This document shows positions 1-10,173 of a DNA stretch of 64,000 bases, one piece after another. Source of the DNA: Bauldia litoralis (GTDB lineage Bacteria; Pseudomonadota; Alphaproteobacteria; Rhizobiales; Kaistiaceae); contig CAMCWB010000003.1 of NCBI GenBank assembly GCA_945882315.1, positions 38,158-102,157 of the forward strand, read 5' to 3'. Both the position numbers and the translations under genes were made by a program. Positions within the stretch are counted from its first letter, which is position 1; each line of letters starts with the position of its first letter. The notes beneath the pieces are model-generated. The model had not been told where the DNA came from, did no database searches, and was given only the letters and a program-made list of their open reading frames with translations.

Positions 1-426
1 GCCGCCTGCCTGGGGGTCACCACCCACATCATCGGGCCGACCGGTTTCGAGCTTTCCGATCGCACCCTGAAGCGCGCCGGCATGGATTATCTCGATCGCG
101 CCGCCCTGGTCCGGCACACAGGCTGGACGGCCTTCCAGGCGTGGCGGCGAGACGGCGGCGGGCGGCTCGTCCTGATGACGACCAAGGCAAGCGCGCCCTA
201 TACCGGATTTGCCTTCGCGCCCGACGACATCATCCTCCTCGGCCGCGAGAGCGCCGGCGTTCCGGACGAGGTCCACGACGCCGCCGACCATGGGCTGCTG
301 GTGCCGATGGTCGCAGGTTTGCGCTCGATCAATGTCGCCATGACTGCGGCAATGGCATTGGGCGAGGCGCTGCGGCAAACCGCGGGCTTCCCCCCGATGC
401 ACCAGAAAGGCGAAGCAGACGCATGA
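1..426 (+). CDS. trmL: tRNA (cytidine(34)-2'-O)-methyltransferase, 3' part
   Basis: The reading frame is open from base 1, so the gene starts outside the window. The visible part is about 141 residues of a SPOUT (SpoU/TrmH) methyltransferase that methylates the 2'-O of the wobble nucleotide in tRNA-Leu. The trefoil-knot motifs are present: [10 protein letters not shown] in the middle and [16 protein letters not shown] near the end, where the SAM-binding knot is formed. Upstream [19 protein letters not shown] matches the TrmL subfamily. Its stop codon overlaps the hemF start (ATGA), so the two are probably co-translated. Confidence 0.9.
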   Translation, partial: AACLGVTTHIIGPTGFELSDRTLKRAGMDYLDRAALVRHTGWTAFQAWRRDGGGRLVLMTTKASAPYTGFAFAPDDIILLGRESAGVPDEVHDAADHGLLVPMVAGLRSINVAMTAAMALGEALRQTAGFPPMHQKGEADA

Positions 427-1328
427 ACGTTCCCTCCACGGCTCCCCTCCCCGACCGGCTCGACGAAAAGAAGGCGCTGGCTTCTGCGTGGTTCGCGGAT
501 CTGCAGGGACAACTCACTGCCGCCTTCGAAGCGATCGAGGACGAGGCGCCGGCGCTCTATGGCGACACAGCCGCCGGACGCTTCGAGCGGAAGCCCTGGC
601 GGCGCATGGACCACACCGGCGGCGACGGCGGCGGCGGCACGATGGCGATCATGCATGGCCGCGTCTTCGAAAAGGTCGGCGTCCATGTCTCGACCGTGCA
701 TGGCGAGTTCTCGCCCGAGTTTCGCAAGGAGATCCCCGGCGCCGAACAGGATCCGCGTTTCTGGGCGAGCGGCATCTCGCTGATCGCCCATATGCACAAT
801 CCGAATGTGCCGGCCGTGCACATGAACACGCGCATGGTCGTCACGTCGCGGCAATGGTTCGGCGGCGGCGCCGATCTGACGCCCGTCCTCGAACGCCGCA
901 GGATCCAGGACGACGCCGACGCGAAGGATTTCCATGCGGCCATGCAGGCTGCCTGTGACGGGCAGCCAAGCGCCGACTATCCGAAGTTCAAGGCCTGGTG
1001 CGACGACTATTTCTTCCTGAAGCACCGCAACGAGCCGCGCGGCACCGGCGGCATCTTCTATGACTGGCTGAACAGTGGCGATTGGGAAGCGGATTTCGCC
1101 TTCACCCAATCGGTCGGCAAGGCCTTCCTCGACATCTATCCGCGCCTCGTCCGCCGCAACCTCGCGACGCCGTGGACTGAAGCGGACCGCGAGGAGCAGC
1201 TCGTGCGCCGTGGACGCTATGTCGAGTTCAATCTCATCTACGACCGCGGCACCATCTTCGGCCTGAAGACGGGCGGCAATGTCGACTCGATCCTCTCCTC
1301 CATGCCGCCAATCGCCAAATGGCCCTAG
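423..1328 (+). CDS. hemF: oxygen-dependent coproporphyrinogen III oxidase
   Basis: This 301-residue protein converts coproporphyrinogen III to protoporphyrinogen IX by aerobic oxidative decarboxylation, a cytosolic step of haem synthesis. Family signatures are clear: [12 protein letters not shown] about residues 126-137, the [11 protein letters not shown] segment near 195, and the C-terminal [19 protein letters not shown] block near 261-279. Length is normal for the family. The start is the ATG that overlaps the trmL stop; longer in-frame starts would run through trmL and have no family similarity. Oxygen-dependent haem synthesis suggests an aerobic or facultative organism. Confidence 0.97.
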   Translation: MNVPSTAPLPDRLDEKKALASAWFADLQGQLTAAFEAIEDEAPALYGDTAAGRFERKPWRRMDHTGGDGGGGTMAIMHGRVFEKVGVHVSTVHGEFSPEFRKEIPGAEQDPRFWASGISLIAHMHNPNVPAVHMNTRMVVTSRQWFGGGADLTPVLERRRIQDDADAKDFHAAMQAACDGQPSADYPKFKAWCDDYFFLKHRNEPRGTGGIFYDWLNSGDWEADFAFTQSVGKAFLDIYPRLVRRNLATPWTEADREEQLVRRGRYVEFNLIYDRGTIFGLKTGGNVDSILSSMPPIAKWP

Positions 1329-1331
1329 ACG

Positions 1332-2879
1332 CTACTTGCGGACATAGACGCTGAAGCCCTCGATCGGCGCGCGCTCGTCATAACCGCTCCAGAGATCCTC
1401 GAAGCGGTAGTCGCGCTTCCAGAAGTGGAGATGGTTGAAGACATCGGCCGGCGCGGCGGTCTCGGGCCGTTCGATGAAAATGATGTCGGGCGCTAGCGCA
1501 ACGAGGTCGCCAACCGTCGAATCCAGGAAGAAACGGACCATGTGGTGGTCGGGCGCGCCGTCGGCGACAAGGTTCGTTGCGGCAAAGCGGAGAAACCACT
1601 GACGCGGAAAGCGCGCCGCCCAGACGAGGTCTTTCTCGACGACCAGGGGAAAAGCGTCGTCGACGGAATTTGATGCGATGAAGACGGTGTCGGCGTCCGG
1701 CGCTTCCCTCGCGATCGCCAATGCGAAGCGCGTCCCGCGATCCGCCGGGATCTGCCGCGCCAGGCTTTCGCCGACGACCAGCACAAGCGCCAGCCCGAAA
1801 AAGGCGATTGCCGCCATGCGACGGAGGCCGGGCGACGGTTCGGAGACAAGCGCCGCAACGCCCACGCAGGCGGCGACCGACAGGCAATAGAGCGCCGGCA
1901 GGAACTGATAGGCGAGCCCGACCTGGACGAAGGCCGCAAACAGGAACGCGACGCCGGCAACGACCAGGATGGTCTGCAGCGGATGAATATGCTCCTCGCC
2001 GCGACCGGCGGAGATGACGGCCGCCAGCACGAGAAGGCCCGGCAAGGCAAGCCGGCCGGCAAGATCGCGCAACGTCTCACCGTAAAAAGGGATGTAGGCC
2101 AGCGTGCCGATGGTCGACATCTCGACACGACCCGGAAGCCAGAACTGGCCGATCGCGAAATAGGCGCCAAGAAAGAACAGCACTACGAGCGCCTCTGGCC
2201 GCAGGACATTGCGCCATTCGCGTCTGACCGTCACGACGACGAGCACCACGGCGACGAAGGCGAAGATGAAATGCGGCTTCACCAGGAAGCCCGGCGCTGC
2301 CAATGCTCCGACGAGGATGGCTAGCCCAGGCGAAACCTCCCGGCCGGCGAGACGTTGCCATTGCAGCAGGAGCCAGGGCGTGACGAGCATGATCGCGACA
2401 TGCTCGCGCTGTCCGAAATCGGCGCCGGGGAGGAAGAGCATCAGCGCCGCGACCGCAATCAGGATGAGGTTGCGGATTTCTCGGGGGATCTCCCCCGCCA
2501 GCGACAGCAGCCTTGCGGAGAGAAAGATCGATGCCAGGCTGAGGAGCAGGAGCACGCTCTTCAGGACGGGAATCGGATTGGCCGGGATCGCCCGTGCCAG
2601 CGCCACGACCGGCATGGCGAGCCACAGGCCGAGCGGCGAGCTGACCTCGATGACATCCGTGTAAAGCGCCGCACCATCGAGGAGCCGGCCGGCCGCGTAG
2701 AGATACCAGGCGACATCGCCGGAGAGCGGGCTCGCGAAGCGCAGCGCGGCCTGCATCGCGAAGAGGCCGAGGATCACGGCGAACGTTATGTCGCCGCGCG
2801 CGAACCACCGCGCACCGGGAAACACGCCTGCCGACGTGCCCTCGCGATGTTCGGCTTCCCCTGGCGAGGGGAAAGACAT
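1332..2879 (-). CDS. polytopic membrane protein, GT-C glycosyltransferase-like
   Basis: A 515-residue protein with about ten to twelve hydrophobic helices. After the first helix there is an acidic loop containing SGDVAWYLYAAGRLLDG, followed by SSPLGLWL. This layout is common in lipid-linked-sugar (GT-C) glycosyltransferases, where a loop-1 Asp is catalytic. A FGQREHVA segment near residue 160 and a soluble C-terminal region of about 130 residues follow. No specific family is certain and no substrate can be named. It lies 98 bases downstream of cca on the same strand and converges on hemF with 3 bases between the stops. Confidence 0.75.
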   Translation of the reverse strand: MSFPSPGEAEHREGTSAGVFPGARWFARGDITFAVILGLFAMQAALRFASPLSGDVAWYLYAAGRLLDGAALYTDVIEVSSPLGLWLAMPVVALARAIPANPIPVLKSVLLLLSLASIFLSARLLSLAGEIPREIRNLILIAVAALMLFLPGADFGQREHVAIMLVTPWLLLQWQRLAGREVSPGLAILVGALAAPGFLVKPHFIFAFVAVVLVVVTVRREWRNVLRPEALVVLFFLGAYFAIGQFWLPGRVEMSTIGTLAYIPFYGETLRDLAGRLALPGLLVLAAVISAGRGEEHIHPLQTILVVAGVAFLFAAFVQVGLAYQFLPALYCLSVAACVGVAALVSEPSPGLRRMAAIAFFGLALVLVVGESLARQIPADRGTRFALAIAREAPDADTVFIASNSVDDAFPLVVEKDLVWAARFPRQWFLRFAATNLVADGAPDHHMVRFFLDSTVGDLVALAPDIIFIERPETAAPADVFNHLHFWKRDYRFEDLWSGYDERAPIEGFSVYVRK

Positions 2880-2977
2880 TTCAGGTCAGGCCGTCAGACA
2901 CGGCCGCGAGATTTCCCAGGCGAAAGACACGCAACCTCCCCTTCTCATCTCCGCATCCGCGGCCGTTCCCGGCTGCT

Positions 2978-4225
2978 TTATTGGGCCGCGGCGGCCGCCT
3001 GCTGGAGGCGCGCGCGCAGCGTTGTCTCGTCCGGAACGAAGTCGTTCTCGATCCACCAGGCCTCGATGGCGCGAAGCAGCGTGCCGACCGCAGCGCCCCG
3101 CGCCGCGGTATCGCCGAGCACGTCGCGTCCGCCGAGCGGAAAGACCGGTGCCGTCCAGCGGTCGGGCAGCGTGGCGAGGCCGGCCCAGGCCGGATCGTCG
3201 GCGGAACCATCCGACCAGGCGAAGGCGAGCGCCGCCGCATCGCGATAGGTCTCCACGCCGATCGTGTAGAGGGCTCGCCGTGCGACCCGTTCGCCGATGT
3301 CGCCAGCGAAGAAGCCAGCGCCGGCGATCGCCTTGACCATGCGTCCGGATTCGGCGTTGGAAAGACGCAGGCGCTCGAAGAGCCGGACGGCATCCTCCTC
3401 GATCCGGCAGGCGATGGCGGCAAGGCGCAAGGCGACATTCGGCGTGAGGTGACGCGCCGCCTCGAAGGCCTGCAAGCGGCGGATACCGGCGACATAACCG
3501 ATGCCGCCGAGCACGACCGGCAGGATTCCCGAATCCTGCATGTCGACGACGGTCTCGGCTGCCCGACGCGCCAGCGCGATCCGCCGCATCTCCTGTCCGA
3601 CGCGTTCGGCCGAAAGGTCGCGAAGCCCGTTCCGCGCCCGGATCGACGCCGCAAGTCCGGCCGCGTCCGGCGCGCCTTCGGCATATTCGGCGTGGAAACG
3701 GAAAAAGCGGAGGATACGCAGCCGATCCTCGGCGATCCGCCGGTCGGCATCGCCGATGAAACGGATGCGGCGGGCGAGAATGTCGCCATAGCCGCCGAGC
3801 GGATCATGAACCGTGCCGTCGCCATCGACCGACAGCGCATTGACCGTGAAGTCGCGTCGCTCCGCATCCGCCGTCCAGTCGCGGCCGAAGCGCACGACGG
3901 CACGACGGCCGTCGGTCTCGATGTCCTCGCGAAGCGTCGTCACCTCATAGCCGCGGCCGTCGACGACCAGCGTCACCGTGCCGTGGTCGATACCGGTCGG
4001 CACCACCCGGAAGCCGGCGGCCTCGGCGCGGGCCGAGACGACGTCCGGGGTCGCCGTCGTGGCCAGGTCGATATCGGCGATGGCGGCGCCAAGGAGCGCG
4101 TTGCGGACGGCGCCGCCGACGACGCGGATCTCGTCGCCCTCGCGCCCGATCGCGGTGAAGATGGCGCGGAGGCGCGGCTGGTGGAGCCAGGACGCGGCGG
4201 CAAGCGTTTGCGGCGCGATGCTCAA
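2978..4225 (-). CDS. cca: CCA tRNA nucleotidyltransferase
   Basis: A 415-residue class II nucleotidyltransferase that adds or repairs the 3' CCA of tRNAs. The polymerase head shows VGGAVRN (about 38-44), the DIDLATTA metal-binding acidic pair (about 52-59) and RRDFTVNA (about 124-131). The neck contains the EDRLRILRFFRFHAEY helix. The start follows the DUF6111 gene by 22 bases. The NUDIX / DUF6111 / cca order recurs in Hyphomicrobiales and suggests one operon. Poly(A) polymerase is the main alternative in this superfamily, but length and context favour the CCA enzyme. Confidence 0.93.
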   Translation of the reverse strand: MSIAPQTLAAASWLHQPRLRAIFTAIGREGDEIRVVGGAVRNALLGAAIADIDLATTATPDVVSARAEAAGFRVVPTGIDHGTVTLVVDGRGYEVTTLREDIETDGRRAVVRFGRDWTADAERRDFTVNALSVDGDGTVHDPLGGYGDILARRIRFIGDADRRIAEDRLRILRFFRFHAEYAEGAPDAAGLAASIRARNGLRDLSAERVGQEMRRIALARRAAETVVDMQDSGILPVVLGGIGYVAGIRRLQAFEAARHLTPNVALRLAAIACRIEEDAVRLFERLRLSNAESGRMVKAIAGAGFFAGDIGERVARRALYTIGVETYRDAAALAFAWSDGSADDPAWAGLATLPDRWTAPVFPLGGRDVLGDTAARGAAVGTLLRAIEAWWIENDFVPDETTLRARLQQAAAAAQ

Positions 4226-4247
4226 CGGCGCCTCCCGGATGGCCGCA

Positions 4248-4514
4248 CTATTGAAGCGTGCCGGGAACGATGCGGCCGTCTTCGCCGATCGTCGCCGGCC
4301 GGTATTCCGCCCCGGGCGGGGCGGCGGAGAAATGGATGAAGAAGACGAGCGCTATCGCCGTCAGCACGAAACCGCCGGCAGAGAGATAGGCGATGGTCTT
4401 TAACGGCCAGGACGCCATGTCCGAAAGCGGCCGGCGGGCGGCCGCGAGCCAGATCGCATAGACCGCGAAAGGCACGAGAAAGAAGATCGCATTAAGCGCC
4501 ACAATTCGTGCCAT
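4248..4514 (-). CDS. DUF6111 family small membrane protein
   Basis: An 88-residue protein with two predicted transmembrane helices (about residues 4-24 and 38-60) and a short soluble tail ending EDGRIVPGTLQ. It matches the DUF6111 family, small proteins of unknown function found next to cca in Rhizobiales. Its ATG shares one base with the stop codon of the upstream NUDIX gene (TGATG), which implies translational coupling. Confidence 0.85.
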   Translation of the reverse strand: MARIVALNAIFFLVPFAVYAIWLAAARRPLSDMASWPLKTIAYLSAGGFVLTAIALVFFIHFSAAPPGAEYRPATIGEDGRIVPGTLQ

Positions 4515-5158
4515 CAGCCGTACACCCGTTCATACAAGCCCCGGATGATCCCGGCCGTGATTCCCCAAATATAGCGTTCATTGAACGGCATTTCGTAGAA
4601 ATAGCGCGGCGTGCCCTTGAAGACGCGGCTGCCCTGGCGGTGGTTGTCGGGCGTCATCAGGAAGGAGAGCGGCACTTCGAATGCGTCGACGACCTCGTTC
4701 GGATTGATCGTCAGGCTGTGGGCCGGGTCGACGCGGCCGATGACCGGGATGATCCGGTAGCCGGTGCGCGTCAGGTAGGGCGGCAGATAGCCGAGCGGCT
4801 CGACGAGGGCCGGCGACAGGCCGATCTCCTCTTCCGCCTCGCGGAGCGCCGCCGCCGCCGCCGAGGCATCGTCCGGCTCGATCTTGCCGCCCGGAAAGGC
4901 GATCTGCCCGGCATGGGCCGACAGATGCGCGGTCCGCTGCGTCAGCAGGATGCTCGCTTCCGGCTCGCGCGCCACCACGGGAATCAGCACCGCCGCGTCG
5001 CGAAAGGTGATGCCTTCGGCGGTAATATCCGGATTGAGGTGCTCATCGCCCAGTCGCGCCGTCTCCTGCGGAACAGGCTCGCGATCGAGGCGCGTCGCGG
5101 CCCGCGCGAAAAAGGCGTCCGGCGCGAAAAGCGATACCCCGAGAGCTAAGGTATTCAT
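4514..5158 (-). CDS. CoA pyrophosphatase, NUDIX family
   Basis: A 214-residue NUDIX hydrolase. It carries the nudix box GGKIEPDD...REAEEEIGL (about residues 96-118), preceded by the LLTQRTAHLSAHAGQIAFPG segment that marks the CoA-diphosphatase (UPF0035) branch. Known members split CoA to 4'-phosphopantetheine and 3',5'-ADP. I chose the ATG at 5158 because the following sequence aligns with usual family N-termini. An ATG at 5194 and a TTG at 5203 are also in frame and none has a good ribosome site, so the start is uncertain. It is first in the NUDIX/DUF6111/cca unit. Confidence 0.88.
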   Translation of the reverse strand: MNTLALGVSLFAPDAFFARAATRLDREPVPQETARLGDEHLNPDITAEGITFRDAAVLIPVVAREPEASILLTQRTAHLSAHAGQIAFPGGKIEPDDASAAAAALREAEEEIGLSPALVEPLGYLPPYLTRTGYRIIPVIGRVDPAHSLTINPNEVVDAFEVPLSFLMTPDNHRQGSRVFKGTPRYFYEMPFNERYIWGITAGIIRGLYERVYG

Positions 5159-5203
5159 AAGTTTCGGTTGCTCATGCGAAGGACCAGACTGCATCACAAA
5201 CAA

Positions 5204-5436
5204 GTGAGTGCCGAAGTCGCCGACGGATCACATTAATCACCCCATGATGCACAAGGTCGCGGCAGATTTGGAAGGCCACGGTTTCGCCGTCCTTTATCCC
5301 TGAAATGGCAGTCGCGGCGCGGAAATTGCAAATCTTCCGCAAGACATTCTTACCGGCGCGTCTATCTTAGGTAGCGCAGGCCGGAAAGCCCCGTGGGAAC
5401 GCGCCCAGACCGGACGCGGCGAGCATATGGACCACC
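5204..5436. other. divergent intergenic region, promoters inferred
   Basis: About 230 to 280 bases (depending on the NUDIX start) separate the leftward NUDIX operon from the rightward MoxR operon. It must hold promoters for both. It is slightly less GC-rich than the flanking genes, but I see no confident -35/-10 pair, palindrome or small gene. Confidence 0.4.
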
Positions 5437-6450
5437 ATGAGCGCGATCAACACACCCGTTTCCCCTCTCGACGCTGAAAACATCGTGGCCGAAGCCGAGA
5501 CCGCCATCGCCCGCGTCAGGGGCGCGCGGGCCGCCATCGGCAGGGTCATTTACGGCCAGGAAACCGTGGTCGAGCGGTCGCTGGTCACCATCCTCTCCGG
5601 CGGCCACGGATTGCTGGTCGGCGTGCCGGGCCTGGCCAAGACCAAGCTGGTCGAAACGCTGGGCACCGTGCTCGGGCTCTCGTCGCAGCGCGTCCAGTTC
5701 ACGCCCGACCTAATGCCCTCGGACATCCTCGGCTCCGAAGTGATGGACCAAACGCCGGACGGCGTCCGCAGCTTCCGTTTCCTGCGCGGCCCGGTCTTCG
5801 CGCAGCTCCTGATGGCCGACGAGATCAACCGCGCCAGCCCGCGCACGCAGTCGGCACTGCTCCAGGCCATGCAGGAATACCATGTGACGATCGCCGGCAA
5901 CCGTTACGACCTGCCGGCGCCATTCCATGTGCTCGCCACCCAGAACCCGCTCGAGCAGGAGGGAACCTATCCCCTGCCCGAAGCCCAGCTCGACCGCTTC
6001 CTGATGCAGATCGACGTTGTCTATCCCGATCGCGAGGCCGAGCGCCGCATGCTCTTCGAGACCACGGGGGCGCAGGATGCGATCGCCGAAGCCGCGCTCG
6101 ACGCCGTCACCATTCGCGGCATCCAGCAGCTCGTCCGCCGCATGCCGGTCGGCGAATCGGTCGGCGAGGCGATCCTCAATCTCGTCCGCTCGGCCCGTCC
6201 CGGCGACGGCGGCGACACGAAATATGCAAGCGCCATCGCCTGGGGGCCCGGCCCCCGCGCCAGCCAGGCGCTGATGCTCGCGACCCGCGCCCGCGCCCTG
6301 ATCGACGGCCGCTTCGCGCCCTCGCTGGACGACGTTGCGGCACTGGCCGAACCGGTTCTCCAGCACCGCATGGCGCTGGGCTTCGCGGCCCGTGCCGACG
6401 GATTGACGGTGCGCGACGTCATCGCCGACCTCAAGACAAAGATCGGCTGA
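5437..6450 (+). CDS. MoxR family AAA+ ATPase
   Basis: A 337-residue MoxR ATPase. The Walker A is GVPGLAKT (about residues 61-68) and the Walker B LLMADEINRA (about 126-135); the TQNPLEQEGTYPLPEAQLDRF sensor-1 segment follows. MoxR proteins act as chaperones that assemble or activate partner vWA/DUF58 proteins. The next three genes encode exactly such partners, in overlapping order, so this is the motor of the operon. Its stop shares a base with the next ATG (TGATG). Confidence 0.95.
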   Translation: MSAINTPVSPLDAENIVAEAETAIARVRGARAAIGRVIYGQETVVERSLVTILSGGHGLLVGVPGLAKTKLVETLGTVLGLSSQRVQFTPDLMPSDILGSEVMDQTPDGVRSFRFLRGPVFAQLLMADEINRASPRTQSALLQAMQEYHVTIAGNRYDLPAPFHVLATQNPLEQEGTYPLPEAQLDRFLMQIDVVYPDREAERRMLFETTGAQDAIAEAALDAVTIRGIQQLVRRMPVGESVGEAILNLVRSARPGDGGDTKYASAIAWGPGPRASQALMLATRARALIDGRFAPSLDDVAALAEPVLQHRMALGFAARADGLTVRDVIADLKTKIG

Positions 6451-7373
6451 TGGCAGGCAAGGCCGAGGCCGACGATCTTTTTGCCCCTGTCCGCGGTTCG
6501 CTGACCGAGGCGAAGGGAATCGCGGCCGGCTTGCCCGATTTCCTGATCGAGGCACGGCGCGTCGCCGCGATCGTGCTGGCCGGCTGGCACGGACGCCGGG
6601 CGAGCGGCCGCGGCGAGACCTTCTGGCAGTTCCGCCCCTTCATGCCCGACGACACCCGCTCCAGCATCGACTGGCGGCGCTCGGCCCGCGACAATCACCT
6701 CTATGTGCGCGAAACGGAATGGGAGGCGGCCCACACTGTCTGGCTCTGGGTCGACCGCTCGTCCTCGATGGCAACCCGCTCGCGCCTCGCCCAGGCGTCG
6801 AAGCGCGACCGCGCCGTCGTCCTCCTCCTGGCGCTCGCCGAACTGCTCGCCTCGGCAGGCGAACGCGTCGGGCTGCTCGGCGCCAGTAACCCGATTCTGG
6901 CTCGGAACGCCGCCGAGCGGCTGGCTGATTTCCTGGCTCATATGGATATCGGCAAGTCCAATCCCGATACGCGCAGCCTCAAGCGGCTCTCCGACCTCGT
7001 GCTCATCGGCGACTTCTTCGATCCGATCGACGAGATCGAGAAGGTTCTCGATCCGATCGTCCGCGCCGGGACGCGCGCCCATCTCGTCCAGGTGGTCGAC
7101 CCGATCGAGGAGAGCTTCCCCTTTGCCGGTCGCGTCGAATTCCGCGATCCCGAGACCGGCTTCACCCATGTGCTCGACCGCGCCGAGCAGCATCGCGACG
7201 CCTATGTCCGGCTTCTCGCCGCGCATCGCGACCGGTTGGCGCAGATCTGCCGGCGCGCCGGCTGGAGCTTCCTGACGCATCGTACCGACCGGCCGGCGGC
7301 CGAGCCGTTGCTGGCGCTGCACGCGCGGCTGGCCGACCGGCAGAGCCGCGTCCCGGGAGGTCAAGCCGCATGA
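6450..7373 (+). CDS. DUF58 domain-containing protein
   Basis: A 307-residue cytosolic protein. The DUF58 core is at about residues 50-95: GRGETFWQFRPFMPDD then SSIDWRRSARDNHLYVRETE. A vWA-like fold follows, with WVDRSSSM (a DxSxS MIDAS-type site) near 105. DUF58 proteins are standard partners of MoxR ATPases. The ATG overlaps the moxR stop, and its own stop overlaps the next start by four bases. Confidence 0.93.
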   Translation: MAGKAEADDLFAPVRGSLTEAKGIAAGLPDFLIEARRVAAIVLAGWHGRRASGRGETFWQFRPFMPDDTRSSIDWRRSARDNHLYVRETEWEAAHTVWLWVDRSSSMATRSRLAQASKRDRAVVLLLALAELLASAGERVGLLGASNPILARNAAERLADFLAHMDIGKSNPDTRSLKRLSDLVLIGDFFDPIDEIEKVLDPIVRAGTRAHLVQVVDPIEESFPFAGRVEFRDPETGFTHVLDRAEQHRDAYVRLLAAHRDRLAQICRRAGWSFLTHRTDRPAAEPLLALHARLADRQSRVPGGQAA

Positions 7374-10171
7374 TGGGACTTCCCCTCGCCTTCGCGGCGC
7401 CGTTGGTGCTCCTGGCCCTCATTGCCTTGCCGGCCATCTGGTGGCTCTTGCGCGTCACGCCGCCGCGTCCGCAAATCCTCGGCTACGGTCCGACGCGCTC
7501 GGTCGTCAGCCGGATCGGCGCCGAGGAGAAGACACCCTCGAAGACGCCCTGGTGGCTGACGGCACTCCGGCTGCTGCTGGCCGGCGCGGTGATCGTCGCC
7601 CTCGCCGGGCCGATCTACAAGCCGACCACCGATTCCGCCCCCGGCACCGGGCCGCTGCTCGTCATCGTCGAGAATGGCTGGGCGTCGGCGCCGCATTGGC
7701 CGGCGATCGTCGAGACCGCGCGCCGTGTCATCCAGCTCGCCGAGGAAAGCGACCGGCCGATCTCGCTGCTCGCCACGGCCGAACCGGTGACGCAGGACCT
7801 CACGCCGAACGAAGCCAGCACGGCGCTGGAGCGGTTGGACGCCCTCGGCCCGCGCCCCTATGCGGCTGACCGTGCGTCCTTCCTGCCGGCGCTTGAGACC
7901 GCGAGCGGCGAAGCCCCCTTCGGCGGTGTCGTCTGGCTTTCCGACGGCGTTTCCGGCGCCGGCACGGCAGCGCTCGCCGATTTCATCGGGACGCGGCTTG
8001 CCGCACCCGTGACGATCTATGCCGAAGGCCAGGCCGACCTCTTCGGCGTCAAGCCGCCGCAGGGCCAGTCGGACGCGCTGCTCGTGCCGGTGATCCGACG
8101 CGGCACCGCCGGCCCGGCGGGCGGCTTCGTCCGCGCGCTCGACCTCCAGGGCCGTGTCATCGGCGAGGCACCTTTCACGATTCCCGCCGGCGAAAGCGAG
8201 GGCGAAGCCCGCTTCGTGCTGCCGGTCGAACTCCGCAACGAGATCGTCCGCACCGATATCGCCACGGCCGAGACCGCGGGCGCCGTCCAGCTTCTCGACG
8301 AGCGCTGGCAGCGCCGCCGCGTCGGGCTCCTGTCCGGCGCCTCCGCCGACACGGCCCAGCCGCTCCTGTCGCCGCTCTATTACATCTCGCGTGCCCTGCA
8401 GCCTTTCGCCGATGTCCGGGAGCCGCGCGAGGCGAATGCCGCCGTTGCCGTGCCCGACCTCATCGAGAGCGGCGCATCGGTCATCGCGATGGCCGATATC
8501 GGCACGCTGAGCCCCGACATCGAGGAGCAGATGGCCAACTGGGTCCGCGAGGGCGGCACGCTGGTGCGCTTCGCCGGCTCGCGCCTCGCCGCGGCGACCG
8601 ACGGACTCATCCCCGTGCGCCTCCGCCACGGCGACCGCATCCTCGGCGGCAGCCTGACCTGGCAGACGCCGCAGCCGCTTGCCTCCTTCTCCGACAACGG
8701 CCCCTTCGCCGACCTCACCGTGCCCTCCGACGTCGCGGTCTCGCGCCAGGTCCTGGCCGAGCCCGACGGCGAACTCGCCGAGCGCACCTGGGCGGCGCTC
8801 GCCGACGGCACGCCGCTCGTCACCGCCGCGCCGTTGGGCAATGGCTGGCTGGTCCTCTTCCACGTCACAGCGGACACGAGCTGGTCGAACCTGCCGCTCT
8901 CCGGCATCTTCGTCGAGATGCTCCGCCGCATCGTCGCCTTCTCCGAAGTCGCAAAGACGGGGACAGACGCCGCCACCGGCGACCGCCAGCCGATTCCGCC
9001 ATGGCGGGTGCTCGACGGTTATGGCAGGCTTGCCCAGCCGGCCGCCGAAGCTAGGCCGATTCCCGCCGGCGCCCGCGACCTTGTCGTCAATGCGGAGCAT
9101 CCGCCCGGCCTCTACGGTACGGAAGAAGGATTCCAGGCGCTGAACCTCTTCGGACCCGACAGCGAGATCGTGCCCTTCGATCCGGCCGCGGTTTCCGGTG
9201 CCGCCGCCCGGCCCTACCCGACCGAGTCGCCCACCGAGATTGCCCCCTGGCTGATGACGATCGCCCTCGCGCTGCTCATCCTCGACGCGATCGCGGTGCT
9301 CTGGCTCGCCGGCTCCTTCCGCATGGCGCGTCGCGCCGCCGCTGTCGGCCTCGCCTTGCTGATGGCGGCACCGCTTCTGGCGCCCGACTTTGCCCACGCC
9401 GATGAGGCGAGCGACCAGGCGGCGCTTGAGGCGGTGTCCTCGACCCGGCTCGCTTATGTCGTCACCGGCAACGATGCGATCGACGAGGCCAGCCGCACGG
9501 GCCTGCAAGGGCTGTCGAACGTCCTCGCCGAGCGGACCGCGCTCGAGCCCGGCGCGCCGATTGGCGTCGACCCGTCGAAGGACGAGCTTGCCTTCTATCC
9601 GCTGATCTACTGGCCGATCGATGCGGCCGCCGCATTGCCCAATTCCGGCACGATGGCGCGGATCGACGCCTATATGCGCGACGGCGGCTCGGTGCTCTTC
9701 GACACCCGCGACCAGCTCGAACGCTCGACCAATATCAGCTCCTTCTCCGGCACGCCGGCCGTCGAGCGCTTGCGCGAGATGCTGGCGAGCCTCGACATCC
9801 CGCCGCTCGAGCCGGTGCTGGCCGACCATGTGCTGACCAAGGCCTTCTATCTGCTCAACGATTTTCCCGGCCGCTATACCGGCGGACCGCTCTGGGTCGA
9901 GGCCAGCCAGACGGCGACCGACGCCGATCTGGAGCGTCCGGCGCAGGCCGGCGACGGCGTCTCGACGATCCTCATCACCGAGAATGATTTCGCAGCCGCC
10001 TGGGCGATGGACGACCAGGGCAACTTCCTCTACCCGACCATCCCGACCGATCCGCTGCAGCGTGAGATGGCCTTCCGCACCGGCGTCAACATCGTCATGT
10101 ACACACTGACCGGCAACTACAAGGCCGACCAGGTGCATGTGCCGGCCCTGCTCGAACGGCTTGGGCAGTAG
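7370..10171 (+). CDS. BatA/DUF4159 membrane protein
   Basis: A 933-residue inner-membrane protein. It has an N-terminal double-helix anchor of the BatA type (about residues 4-26 and 60-80). A long periplasmic part of vWA/glutamine-amidotransferase-like folds follows, then two more helices (about 620-640 and 648-670). The C-terminal DUF4159 domain (about 690-933) begins near TRLAYVVTGN and includes the YPLIYWPID and ARIDAYMRDGGSVLFDTRD segments. DUF4159 resembles a class I glutamine-amidotransferase fold without an obvious catalytic triad. The gene is coupled to DUF58 (ATGA overlap) and followed after 2 bases by the last gene. Substrate unknown. Confidence 0.9.
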   Translation: MMGLPLAFAAPLVLLALIALPAIWWLLRVTPPRPQILGYGPTRSVVSRIGAEEKTPSKTPWWLTALRLLLAGAVIVALAGPIYKPTTDSAPGTGPLLVIVENGWASAPHWPAIVETARRVIQLAEESDRPISLLATAEPVTQDLTPNEASTALERLDALGPRPYAADRASFLPALETASGEAPFGGVVWLSDGVSGAGTAALADFIGTRLAAPVTIYAEGQADLFGVKPPQGQSDALLVPVIRRGTAGPAGGFVRALDLQGRVIGEAPFTIPAGESEGEARFVLPVELRNEIVRTDIATAETAGAVQLLDERWQRRRVGLLSGASADTAQPLLSPLYYISRALQPFADVREPREANAAVAVPDLIESGASVIAMADIGTLSPDIEEQMANWVREGGTLVRFAGSRLAAATDGLIPVRLRHGDRILGGSLTWQTPQPLASFSDNGPFADLTVPSDVAVSRQVLAEPDGELAERTWAALADGTPLVTAAPLGNGWLVLFHVTADTSWSNLPLSGIFVEMLRRIVAFSEVAKTGTDAATGDRQPIPPWRVLDGYGRLAQPAAEARPIPAGARDLVVNAEHPPGLYGTEEGFQALNLFGPDSEIVPFDPAAVSGAAARPYPTESPTEIAPWLMTIALALLILDAIAVLWLAGSFRMARRAAAVGLALLMAAPLLAPDFAHADEASDQAALEAVSSTRLAYVVTGNDAIDEASRTGLQGLSNVLAERTALEPGAPIGVDPSKDELAFYPLIYWPIDAAAALPNSGTMARIDAYMRDGGSVLFDTRDQLERSTNISSFSGTPAVERLREMLASLDIPPLEPVLADHVLTKAFYLLNDFPGRYTGGPLWVEASQTATDADLERPAQAGDGVSTILITENDFAAAWAMDDQGNFLYPTIPTDPLQREMAFRTGVNIVMYTLTGNYKADQVHVPALLERLGQ

Positions 10172-10173
10172 CG